NCBI GenBank assembly: GCA_945901045.1
Contig: CAMDKK010000018.1
Coordinates: forward strand, 1 to 60,004
Origin: Limnohabitans sp. Rim8
GTDB lineage: Bacteria > Pseudomonadota > Gammaproteobacteria > Burkholderiales > Burkholderiaceae_C
Reading direction: 5' to 3'
DNA length: 60,004 nucleotides
Position numbers and translations under genes: made by a program. Shown piece by piece: positions 53,403 through 60,004 of the stretch; position 1 is the stretch's first letter, and every line of letters begins with the position of its first letter. The notes below the pieces were generated by a model. The model was not told the DNA's origin and ran no database searches. It was given only the letters and a program-made list of their open reading frames with translations.

Positions 53403-54317
53403 TCAGGAGGAGGACAAAATTTCAGCCAGCATGCGCTCAACGCCATCTTGCCATGTTGGCATGCGCAAACCGAAGCTCGCTTCGAGCCGCGCCGTGGCCA
53501 GACGCGAGTTGTGCGGCCTTTGGGCGGCCGTCACAAAGGCACTGCTGGGTACTGGCGCTACTTCTTGAACCCGCCATTCAGACTCCGGCCTTAAGCGTTT
53601 GGCGATCTCGATCACATGGCTGGCGTAACCATGCCAGCTGGTTTGACCCGCCGCCACCAAATGAAAGATGCCCGTATGCTGCAATTGCTCTGTCGCTGGC
53701 AAGGCAAGCACTTGCCGTAAGGCTTGTGCCGTCACATCGGCAATCAAATCTGCACCGGTCGGGGCACCAAATTGATCATCAATCACGGTCAAGCGTTCAC
53801 GCTCGCCTGCCAGACGCAGCATGGTTTTGGCAAAGTTAGCCCCCCTGCTCGCATAGACCCAACTGGTGCGGAAAATCAAGTGTTGGCATCCACTTTTCAA
53901 AATCGCCAACTCACCTTCCCGTTTGGTTTGGCCGTACACATTCAAAGGCGCGGTGGTATCGGATTCTTGCCAAGGCACTTGACCCTCGCCATTGAAGACG
54001 TAATCGGTCGAGTAATGCACAAACAATGCGCCGCACTGTTGCGCCGCCTCGGCCAAGGCGGCAGGCGCCGTGGCGTTCAGCAACCGGGCCATTTCAGGCT
54101 CAGCCTCAGCTTTATCGACCGCAGTGTGCGCGGCGGCATTGACAATCACGTCAGGCTTGTAATTGCGCACAGTGTGCATCAGCTCTTCAGGCCGAGACAA
54201 GTCACCACAGGCGTGTGTGCTGTGACGGTCCAGCGCCATCACTTCGCCCAAAGGCGCCAGGCTGCGCTGCAACTCCCATCCGACCTGGCCATTTTTGCCG
54301 AGCAGCAGAATTTTCAT
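53403..54317 (-). CDS. rfbD: dTDP-4-dehydrorhamnose reductase
   Basis: 304 residues from [20 protein letters not shown] (54317). The extended SDR active site is [17 protein letters not shown] (Tyr-x3-Lys) and the NADPH loop GKNGQVGWE. It catalyses the last step of dTDP-L-rhamnose synthesis for surface polysaccharides. The ATG overlaps the rfbB stop (ATGA). A longer frame running upstream to 54413 is part of rfbB in another frame. No rfbA or rfbC follows. Confidence 0.93.
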   Translation of the reverse strand: MKILLLGKNGQVGWELQRSLAPLGEVMALDRHSTHACGDLSRPEELMHTVRNYKPDVIVNAAAHTAVDKAEAEPEMARLLNATAPAALAEAAQQCGALFVHYSTDYVFNGEGQVPWQESDTTAPLNVYGQTKREGELAILKSGCQHLIFRTSWVYASRGANFAKTMLRLAGERERLTVIDDQFGAPTGADLIADVTAQALRQVLALPATEQLQHTGIFHLVAAGQTSWHGYASHVIEIAKRLRPESEWRVQEVAPVPSSAFVTAAQRPHNSRLATARLEASFGLRMPTWQDGVERMLAEILSSS

Positions 54318-55390
54318 GGCACAAGTTCTGCGCCAGCGTATTGCTTTTGCACCCACTCGCGGTAAGCGCCGCTTTGCACATTGCGCACCCATTGCGGGTT
54401 GGCCAAATACCATTCGACCGTTTTGCGGATGCCGCTCTCAAAGGTTTCGGCCGGCTTCCAGCCCAGCTCTTGCTCGAGCTTGCGGGCATCGATGGCGTAG
54501 CGCCTGTCATGGCCTGGGCGATCGGTCACATAGGTGATCTGCTGGCTGTAGTTCGTCCCGTCGACCTGAGGTCGTAACTCGTCCAGCAACCGGCAGACAG
54601 TCTGCACGATCTCGATGTTGGGTTTTTCGTTCCAGCCACCCACGTTGTAGGTCTCGCCCAAACGGCCCGCTTCGAGCACCCGGCGAATGGCGCTGCAATG
54701 GTCTTTGACGTACAGCCAGTCGCGCACCTGCATGCCGTCGCCATACACCGGCAGAGGTTTGCCCGCAAGGGCATTGACGATCATCAGGGGAATGAGTTTT
54801 TCGGGGAAGTGGTAAGGGCCGTAGTTGTTGCTGCAGTTGGTGGTCAGCACTGGCAAGCCATAGGTGTGGTGCCAAGCACGCACCAGGTGGTCAGAGGCGG
54901 CTTTGCTGGCCGAATACGGGCTGTTGGGCTCATACCGATGGGTTTCGGTAAAGGCCGGATCTTTCTGGGCCAAAGAGCCATAGACCTCGTCGGTGGAGAC
55001 ATGCAGAAAACGAAAAGCAGCTTTGGGGCTGTCATGCAACGCCCCCCAATACCCCCTGACCGCCTCCAACAGCCGAAATGTTCCCATGATGTTGGTTTCA
55101 ATGAACTCGCCTGGCCCGTGAATCGAGCGGTCCACATGGCTTTCGGCGGCAAAGTTGAGCACCGCGCGAGGCTGGTGCGTTTGCAACAGCTTGTCGACCA
55201 AGGCACGGTCACCGATATCCCCCTGCACAAACACATGGTGGGCATTGTTTTGCAGACTGCCCAGCGTTTCCAGGTTGCCGGCATAGGTCAGTTTGTCAAG
55301 GTTCACAACTGATTCTGAGGAGGCCGCCAGCCAGTCCAGCACAAAATTGGCACCGATAAAGCCGGCACCGCCGGTCACAAGAATAGTCAT
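54314..55390 (-). CDS. rfbB: dTDP-glucose 4,6-dehydratase
   Basis: 358 residues. [19 protein letters not shown] binds [20 protein letters not shown] and [13 protein letters not shown] carry the Thr-Asp-Glu catalytic residues, and [15 protein letters not shown] the Tyr-x3-Lys. It converts dTDP-glucose to dTDP-4-keto-6-deoxyglucose, the entry to L-rhamnose and other deoxysugars of O-antigen. It is first in the rfbB-rfbD-argB-slmA run. Confidence 0.95.
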   Translation of the reverse strand: MTILVTGGAGFIGANFVLDWLAASSESVVNLDKLTYAGNLETLGSLQNNAHHVFVQGDIGDRALVDKLLQTHQPRAVLNFAAESHVDRSIHGPGEFIETNIMGTFRLLEAVRGYWGALHDSPKAAFRFLHVSTDEVYGSLAQKDPAFTETHRYEPNSPYSASKAASDHLVRAWHHTYGLPVLTTNCSNNYGPYHFPEKLIPLMIVNALAGKPLPVYGDGMQVRDWLYVKDHCSAIRRVLEAGRLGETYNVGGWNEKPNIEIVQTVCRLLDELRPQVDGTNYSQQITYVTDRPGHDRRYAIDARKLEQELGWKPAETFESGIRKTVEWYLANPQWVRNVQSGAYREWVQKQYAGAELVP

Positions 55391-55539
55391 AGGGCAAACA
55401 GGTTGATTTGGCGCCATGCGAACTGCAAGGGACACCCAGCACTTTCAAGTGAAAGTAAGCTTGATTTTAGAAGCACTTGTGCTTTCCCATGCGTCAACTC
55501 TGCGGTTAAAGTATGAAATCGCATTGCAAGGAACACACC

Positions 55540-55995
55540 ATGCCCAAGAAAACAAGCCCTCCTGTCAGTCAATCCGCCTCCACCAAGCGGGTTGAGCCTT
55601 CGGAAGAGTCCTCGCAGCACATTTGGTTGGCCGGATTGGGCGCGATGGCCAAAGCCCAATCGCAAGGCACCAAGGCCTTTGAGGGCTTGATTGCCGATGG
55701 CCTGGCTTTTCAACGGCAAACCCAAGCGGCTGCGCAGGAAAAAATCAGCGAAGCGACACAACAGCTGAGCCATTTGGCCAAAGATTTCGGCCATCAAGCC
55801 AGCGGACGCGTTGACCGGTTGGAGCATGTGTTTGAAGACCGGGTTGCCCGGGCATTGACCCGCTTGGGCATCCCCTCAATGACCGATGTTGAGGCCTTGA
55901 CTCAACGGGTTGCCGCTCTTGAAACCCACATGGCACAGACGGCAAAAGCGCCAGCCAAGGCCGTGAAACGGCCCGCCGCAAAGAAGCCCCTCTGA
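55540..55995 (+). CDS. Phasin / polyhydroxyalkanoate granule-associated protein
   Basis: 151 residues from MPKKTSPPVSQS (AAGGA ribosome-binding site). The phasin-like core (IWLAGLGAMAKAQSQGTKAFEGLIADG) is followed by a long amphipathic heptad helix (QAAAQEKISEATQQLSHLAKDFGHQASGRVDRLEHVFEDRVARALTRLGIPS) and an Ala/Lys/Pro-rich tail resembling histone tails. These proteins coat and organise polyhydroxyalkanoate granules. It is 13 bases upstream of a TetR gene. Confidence 0.88.
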   Translation: MPKKTSPPVSQSASTKRVEPSEESSQHIWLAGLGAMAKAQSQGTKAFEGLIADGLAFQRQTQAAAQEKISEATQQLSHLAKDFGHQASGRVDRLEHVFEDRVARALTRLGIPSMTDVEALTQRVAALETHMAQTAKAPAKAVKRPAAKKPL

Positions 55996-56008
55996 GACGA
56001 CTCGCCGC

Positions 56009-56662
56009 ATGGTCAAAAAAGCCCCCCGCCGAACCGCTGAACGCATCGCGACGGTGTCGCTGGATCTTTTCAATCGGTTTGGCGAACCCAATGTATCGAC
56101 CACCCTGATCTCTTCTGAACTGAACATCAGCCCGGGTAATCTTTATTACCATTTCCCGGCCAAAGACAAACTGATCAGCCATTTGTTTGACAGCTATGAG
56201 TCCGCCGTCATGACCTTGATGGAGGCCAGCAGCGATGTGCAAGATGTCGAGGACGCTTGGTTCTTTCTGCATTCGCTGTTTGAATTGATTTGGGATTACC
56301 GTTTTCTTTACCGCGACCTGAACGATTTACTGTCGCGCAACCGCCACCTGGAAACCCATTTCAAAACCATTCTCGAGCGCAAAACGTCGGCGCTGCGGCA
56401 ACTTCTTGAATCGATGGTTCATGCCAAACGTTTGAAAATGGACCCGCAGACCATCGAAACTTTATCGGCCAGCATGGCAGTCGTGGTGACCTATTGGCTC
56501 AGTTACGAATACGTTCGCGACCCACGTCACGCGATGGAAGCGCACAGCGCTGGCTTGGCTCTGGCGCGCGGTGCGCGACATGTCCTTTCGCTGCTGATGC
56601 CCTATTTGGTGGATGGCTCACAACAAGCCCATTTGCAACAATTGACTGCCGCCTACCCCTGA
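56009..56662 (+). CDS. TetR/AcrR-family regulator, putative polyhydroxyalkanoate-linked regulator
   Basis: 217 residues. The helix-turn-helix is RIATVSLDLFNRFGEPNVSTTLISSELNISPGNLYYHFPAKDKLISHLFD, followed by the TetR_C_33-like all-helical domain (HSLFELIWDYRFLYRDLNDLLSRNRHLETHFKTIL). It is co-transcribed with the phasin gene, so regulation of storage-polymer genes is a reasonable guess from position. Convergent with coaX. Confidence 0.87.
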   Translation: MVKKAPRRTAERIATVSLDLFNRFGEPNVSTTLISSELNISPGNLYYHFPAKDKLISHLFDSYESAVMTLMEASSDVQDVEDAWFFLHSLFELIWDYRFLYRDLNDLLSRNRHLETHFKTILERKTSALRQLLESMVHAKRLKMDPQTIETLSASMAVVVTYWLSYEYVRDPRHAMEAHSAGLALARGARHVLSLLMPYLVDGSQQAHLQQLTAAYP

Positions 56663-56678
56663 ATTCACTCGCCCGTTT

Positions 56679-57452
56679 TCAAGCTCCCGCGCCGAAACGG
56701 TGCATGGCCATGGTCAATAGACCGTCAAAAATCAAACTGTCCACCAAATCAAAATGAATCTGCATGCTGGGCGCCATTTTCCAGCCGGCGCCGCCCGTCA
56801 TGAAGCACATCGGCTCTTGACCTGTTCGGTTGCGCAAATGTGCCACCATGCGCTCACACGCCCCTGCGATGGCAAACGTGCCGCCACTGGTCAAGGCATC
56901 GCTGGTGTTGGTGGGGAATTCCCTCACATCCCCCGTGGGCACATGCAAGCCAGCCGTACCCGATTCGAGGGCGCGCAACATGATGCCGTGACCCGGCAAA
57001 ATAATACCCCCCAGAAAACGCCCATCGGTGTCAATGGCTTCGACAGTGACAGCCGTTCCGACCATGACCACAATCAAGGGACGGGCGGGCCCTAGCGCCA
57101 GCATGCGTTGCCGCGCTCCAATCATGGCCACCCAACGGTCAGACCCCAAGCGTGTGGGATGGTCATAGCCATTTTGCAGTCCTGCCTCAGACACACTGGA
57201 GACGACCCATTGCGGCGCAAAGTCCCACAATTCCATTTGTTCCTGCACGCGCCGTTTGACGGCATCACCCGCCACCACACAACCGATCATCCGGGAGGGT
57301 ACAGGCAGGTTAGCCCAAGGCCCTTCAGAGAGTCTTTCGATGTTTTCCAGGAACTCCGCGCCATGGGCAATCACCTTGGCTTGGGGATGTGGGCGCTCAT
57401 ACAATGCCCACTTCAAACGGGTATTGCCAACGTCTAAAGCCAGTAAGTTCAT
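56679..57452 (-). CDS. coaX: Type III pantothenate kinase
   Basis: 257 residues. The ASKHA phosphate loop is [30 protein letters not shown] and [27 protein letters not shown] are the family motifs, and [16 protein letters not shown]-like [22 protein letters not shown] closes the active site. It phosphorylates pantothenate, the first step of coenzyme A synthesis, and is insensitive to CoA feedback. Divergent from the C45-type gene, with starts 12 bases apart. Confidence 0.94.
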   Translation of the reverse strand: MNLLALDVGNTRLKWALYERPHPQAKVIAHGAEFLENIERLSEGPWANLPVPSRMIGCVVAGDAVKRRVQEQMELWDFAPQWVVSSVSEAGLQNGYDHPTRLGSDRWVAMIGARQRMLALGPARPLIVVMVGTAVTVEAIDTDGRFLGGIILPGHGIMLRALESGTAGLHVPTGDVREFPTNTSDALTSGGTFAIAGACERMVAHLRNRTGQEPMCFMTGGAGWKMAPSMQIHFDLVDSLIFDGLLTMAMHRFGAGA

Positions 57453-57464
57453 TCAAGGACCATA

Positions 57465-58649
57465 ATGAATTTCATGTTCCCTATTATCACCTTACCTCAT
57501 AGCGCCGACGCATTCACGCGTGGGCAACTTTACGGACAGGCGGCAGCCTTGCGGATTCGGCATTCGGTATTGACCTACGCCAAACTGTTTGCCTGCTGCG
57601 GCATCGACTGGCAAGAAGCTTGTTTTCGCGCACGCAGTTACGCCCCCGTCATCACCGCCTTGGACGCTGACCTCATGGCAGAAATGCAAGGCATTGCCGA
57701 TGGGAGCGGCTGGCGATTGGATGACATCTTAGCGCTCAATTGCCGCACCGAAATACTGCCCTCGAATTTCCTCAGTGACGACACCTTTGAAGCCGCTGCA
57801 GCTTTGGAGGCGAACCGACAAGCCGGACTTGCCGACTGGGAAACCGGCTTGCCCATCGACCCGCATATTCAAGATGGTGAATGCACCGCCATGTGCGTTC
57901 AAGGCAGTACCAGCATCGACGGGCACACCTGGTTTGCACAGAACTGGGATTGGATTGGCCGACAACGGCAAGCCTTGGTTCTGCTCAAAACCCATAACGC
58001 GCAGGGCCGTGCCATGGTCACTCTGACCGAAGCGGGCATGCTGGCCAAAATTGGCATGAATGCGGCGGGGTTTGCACTTGGCTTGAACATTTTGCGTTCC
58101 ACCGGTGATGGCCATACGCCCGGTGTGCCTGTTCATATTGTGTTGCGGAATTTGCTCGACTCCGATTCGATTGCCGATGCGCGAGAACGTATGGCGCACA
58201 TGGCCACGCTGGGTTTTGGCGCCGCATCGAATGTCCCCTGCGCCGACGCCTCTGGTGAAGTGGCATGCTTCGAATTGGCGCCCGCAGGCTGGGCTGAACT
58301 CCAGCCCACAAACGGGGTGGTGTTGCACACAAACCACTTCCTGTGCGACGCATTACGCGCAAAGCAATCTCCCATGGGACCGGGCCTGTCCAGTCAACCG
58401 CGTCTGGATACCGCCGAAAAACACGCGGCACAGCAAGGCCTGGGGTTTGAAAAATTGCAGTCTTTTTTACGTGACGAATCGGATGGGTTTATGTCCATTT
58501 GCCGCAGTCCAGACCCGGCACTTGCGCCGCAAGGCCGCGTAGAAAGTGTGGCGGGCATTGTGATGAACACCCACACGCGTCAAATTTGGATCGCCCCCGA
58601 CGTGCCCAGCCGTGTTGGATTCGAAGAAATCAAAAACCTTTGGGTCTGA
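57465..58649 (+). CDS. C45-type acyltransferase/hydrolase (isopenicillin N acyltransferase-like)
   Basis: 394 residues. The N-terminal part (RGQLYGQAAALRIRHSVLTYAKLF) and the autoprocessing site GECTAMCVQ are typical of the C45/AAT family. Cys140 would become the N-terminal nucleophile after self-cleavage between Glu139 and Cys140. FAQNWDWIG, MLAKIGMNAAGFALGLNIL and CFELAPAGW match the Ntn-hydrolase fold. Family members hydrolyse or transfer acyl groups on amides; the substrate is unknown. ATG at 57465 was chosen over a second ATG three codons on. Confidence 0.87.
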   Translation: MNFMFPIITLPHSADAFTRGQLYGQAAALRIRHSVLTYAKLFACCGIDWQEACFRARSYAPVITALDADLMAEMQGIADGSGWRLDDILALNCRTEILPSNFLSDDTFEAAAALEANRQAGLADWETGLPIDPHIQDGECTAMCVQGSTSIDGHTWFAQNWDWIGRQRQALVLLKTHNAQGRAMVTLTEAGMLAKIGMNAAGFALGLNILRSTGDGHTPGVPVHIVLRNLLDSDSIADARERMAHMATLGFGAASNVPCADASGEVACFELAPAGWAELQPTNGVVLHTNHFLCDALRAKQSPMGPGLSSQPRLDTAEKHAAQQGLGFEKLQSFLRDESDGFMSICRSPDPALAPQGRVESVAGIVMNTHTRQIWIAPDVPSRVGFEEIKNLWV

Positions 58650-58650
58650 T

Positions 58651-59118
58651 TCAGTTGCTGCTGCCTGCAACATACTGGGCTTTGCGGATGGCATTTTGCG
58701 CATCGGAGTCGCCCAAATTCGGATTTGAAGCTTCGCTCACATGCAACAACAGGCCCATCACTTTGGCGCCATGCTCAATTGCAATGGAGCCGTACCTGAT
58801 GTCCCCTTGCACCACGCTGTCGGAATGCAACTCAATGCAGTCATGCGCGTGTAAATTGCCCGCAACTTTGCCTGCAATTACCACACGGTTTGCCACAATA
58901 TCACCCTGCACATCGCCTGATTCACCGATCACTACAGTGATCAGATCCTCTTTTGCAGACGCGACATTCCCGACCACTTTGCCATCGATACGGATACTTT
59001 CAAGCAGCATCAAATTGCCGTGAATGACCGTTTTCTTACCGATGATGGTGTCAAACTTTTCAGGCACCGACTGGAACGTGCTACTTTTATTTTTAGCAAA
59101 CTTGCTGAACATGAACAT
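58651..59118 (-). CDS. Bactofilin family cytoskeletal protein
   Basis: 155 residues. An N-terminal flexible segment of about 27 residues is followed by the beta-helical DUF583 domain (KKTVIHGNLMLLESIRIDGKVVGNVASAKEDLITVVIGESGDVQGDIVANRVVIAGKVAGNLHAHDCIELHSDSVVQGDIRYGSIAIEHGAKVMG). Bactofilins polymerise without nucleotide at the membrane and recruit cell-wall enzymes to set cell shape. It sits 22 bases after the M23 peptidase stop, as in other bacteria, where the two work together. Confidence 0.95.
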   Translation of the reverse strand: MFMFSKFAKNKSSTFQSVPEKFDTIIGKKTVIHGNLMLLESIRIDGKVVGNVASAKEDLITVVIGESGDVQGDIVANRVVIAGKVAGNLHAHDCIELHSDSVVQGDIRYGSIAIEHGAKVMGLLLHVSEASNPNLGDSDAQNAIRKAQYVAGSSN

Positions 59119-59140
59119 CTCCTGTTGTATAAAAAATAAA

Positions 59141-59866
59141 CTACTTTCGCAACACTGTCAAAACTTGGGTCGGATTGATGAGCACATCTTTGAACATGAT
59201 TTCATAATGCAAGTGCGGCCCTGTGGTACGGCCAGTGTTGCCCAAGGTGCCGATTTCTGATCCTCGTGTTATTTTGTCACCTTTTGCCACTTTTCGCAGA
59301 TTTAAATGCGCATAGCGTGAAATAAAACCCTGCGCATGGGCCACTTCGACCAAGTTCCCATAGGCGCCTGACCATTCCGATCGCATCACCACGCCGGGTC
59401 CCGAGGCCACCACAGGCGTCCCAATCAGGCCGACGAAGTCCAGCCCCTCATGGAGGCTGGGACGCTGGGTGAAAGGGTCAAAACGAACGCCAAAAGTGCT
59501 GCTGACGCGCGCCTGTGCAGTGATGGGCAAGCCTGTAGGCAAGGTTTTCAACCAGTCAATCTCTTGCCGCCACTTTTGATGAAGACTGCCCAAGGTCTCA
59601 TTCAAATCATCTGCGTCTTGCAGCGCAGCATCTATACCGGAGTCCAAAGTGGCTTGCTTGAAAGGGGCAAAAGAAACCGGTTTAAATGGCCCTCCCCGAC
59701 CGCCCATGACAGCGTCCCCCTCCCCATTGCTTTGATTTCGAAGGTTCTCAATTTTGTTCAGATCGGCGATTTCGTTCTTGTCGGTTTCAAGCCGCTGGAC
59801 ACTGATCAACAGGTTTTTGATCTGCGTATTCAAGGCTTCTAGCTTTTCACGGTAACCCGCTGTCAC
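59141..59866 (-). CDS. M23-family peptidoglycan metallopeptidase, N-terminus probably missing
   Basis: 241 residues from a GTG at 59866. The coiled-coil start (EALNTQIKNLLISVQRLETDKNEIADLNKIENLRN) is followed by a lytic LytM/M23 domain with SLHEGLDFVG and the HxH zinc motif in TGPHLHYEIMF. M23 enzymes cut peptidoglycan crosslinks. Bactofilin-linked M23 proteins normally begin with a membrane anchor, which is missing here: the sequence just upstream has stops in this frame and becomes AT-rich with repeated GGAGCCA motifs. I infer that the gene was cut by an insertion. Confidence 0.85.
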   Translation of the reverse strand: MTAGYREKLEALNTQIKNLLISVQRLETDKNEIADLNKIENLRNQSNGEGDAVMGGRGGPFKPVSFAPFKQATLDSGIDAALQDADDLNETLGSLHQKWRQEIDWLKTLPTGLPITAQARVSSTFGVRFDPFTQRPSLHEGLDFVGLIGTPVVASGPGVVMRSEWSGAYGNLVEVAHAQGFISRYAHLNLRKVAKGDKITRGSEIGTLGNTGRTTGPHLHYEIMFKDVLINPTQVLTVLRK

Positions 59867-59867
59867 G

Positions 59868-60004
59868 GATCGGCATTATGGAGCCAGGCATGATCGCCAT
59901 TTAGGAGCCACTTTTTTTGAGTAATTTAGGGCTTTTCGAATGGGTTAATTGACGGTTTATTTTGCCCTTTTTTGGGCCGTTTGTAATGTGAATTTTGGCG
60001 CCAC
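59868..60004. mobile_element. Possible terminal region of an insertion sequence (IS21-like end), runs off the window
   Basis: Coding sequence of the M23 gene ends abruptly at about 59866. Beyond it lies AT-richer DNA with repeated short motifs: GGAGCCA at 59880-59886, GGAGCCAC at 59904-59911, and GGCGCCAC at the window end. Multiple repeated motifs near the tip are typical of IS21-family ends, to which the transposase binds. No transposase gene is visible, so the call is tentative. Confidence 0.35.

Noticed and set aside
1-60004. tRNA, rRNA, CRISPR arrays, or a plasmid or phage replication origin.
   Set aside because: No cloverleaf with a TTCGA-type arm, no rRNA-like stretch, no regularly spaced repeats, and no replication or phage structural genes were seen while reading the window.

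Overview
The window reads as chromosomal DNA of a betaproteobacterium of the order Burkholderiales, most likely family Comamonadaceae (a freshwater Limnohabitans-like genome is my guess). This rests on a Neisseria/Comamonas-type trimeric porin, Coq7-type ubiquinone hydroxylase, slmA next to argB, Bug-type solute-binding protein and a GC-rich coding style. It is densely packed with genes, and no gap between genes exceeds about 300 bp. I found no rRNA, tRNA or CRISPR.

Layout. 1-4.5 kb: the decaying remains of a hipBA toxin-antitoxin pair, a porin with a clear terminator, coq7, a doubly broken DUF4143 ATPase pseudogene and an OsmC-family protein. 4.6-6.3 kb: a probable small RNA or attenuating leader with an anti-Shine-Dalgarno-like stretch, then ilvA. 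6.3-17.4 kb: a type II secretion cluster, with gspC divergent from gspGHIJKLMNDE-F. 17.4-22.3 kb: housekeeping genes (5'-nucleotidase, EamA exporter, htpX, DUF3025, pyrC). 22.4-29.8 kb: two convergent polar amino-acid ABC importers (aapJQMP and gltIJKL) separated by a diverged tandem hairpin repeat. 29.9-33.3 kb: a LysR regulator, an Atm1-type ABC exporter and a YciA-type thioesterase.

33.4-43.2 kb is the most interesting part. It holds a HutC-type GntR regulator, a sulfatase strongly like choline-sulfatase (BetC), a mandelate-racemase-subgroup acid-sugar dehydratase, a GMC alcohol dehydrogenase, an aldehyde dehydrogenase, a second distant sulfatase and a Bug/TctC solute-binding protein. The pieces suggest uptake and desulfation of an organic sulfate ester, followed by two-step oxidation of the released alcohol to an acid and dehydration of an acid sugar. 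Neither a BetI regulator nor a choline transporter is present, so the substrate is open. 43.3-45.7 kb: a thioesterase, an enoyl-CoA hydratase, a DUF2147 protein and a TetR regulator with its own palindrome.

45.8-51.8 kb: a second catabolic block, FAH-family hydrolase, two SDR dehydrogenases, a FadR-type GntR regulator, a UxaA-family dehydratase and an Ldh2-type dehydrogenase. These match a non-phosphorylative deoxy-sugar acid route (L-fucose or L-rhamnose type) ending in pyruvate and lactate. A 17-bp palindromic operator lies in its divergent promoter. 51.8-55.4 kb: slmA, argB, rfbD and rfbB in one direction, without rfbA or rfbC. 55.5-60 kb: a phasin, a TetR regulator, coaX, a C45 acyltransferase-like hydrolase, a bactofilin and an M23 peptidase whose N-terminus appears to have been cut off by what looks like the end of an insertion element at the window edge.
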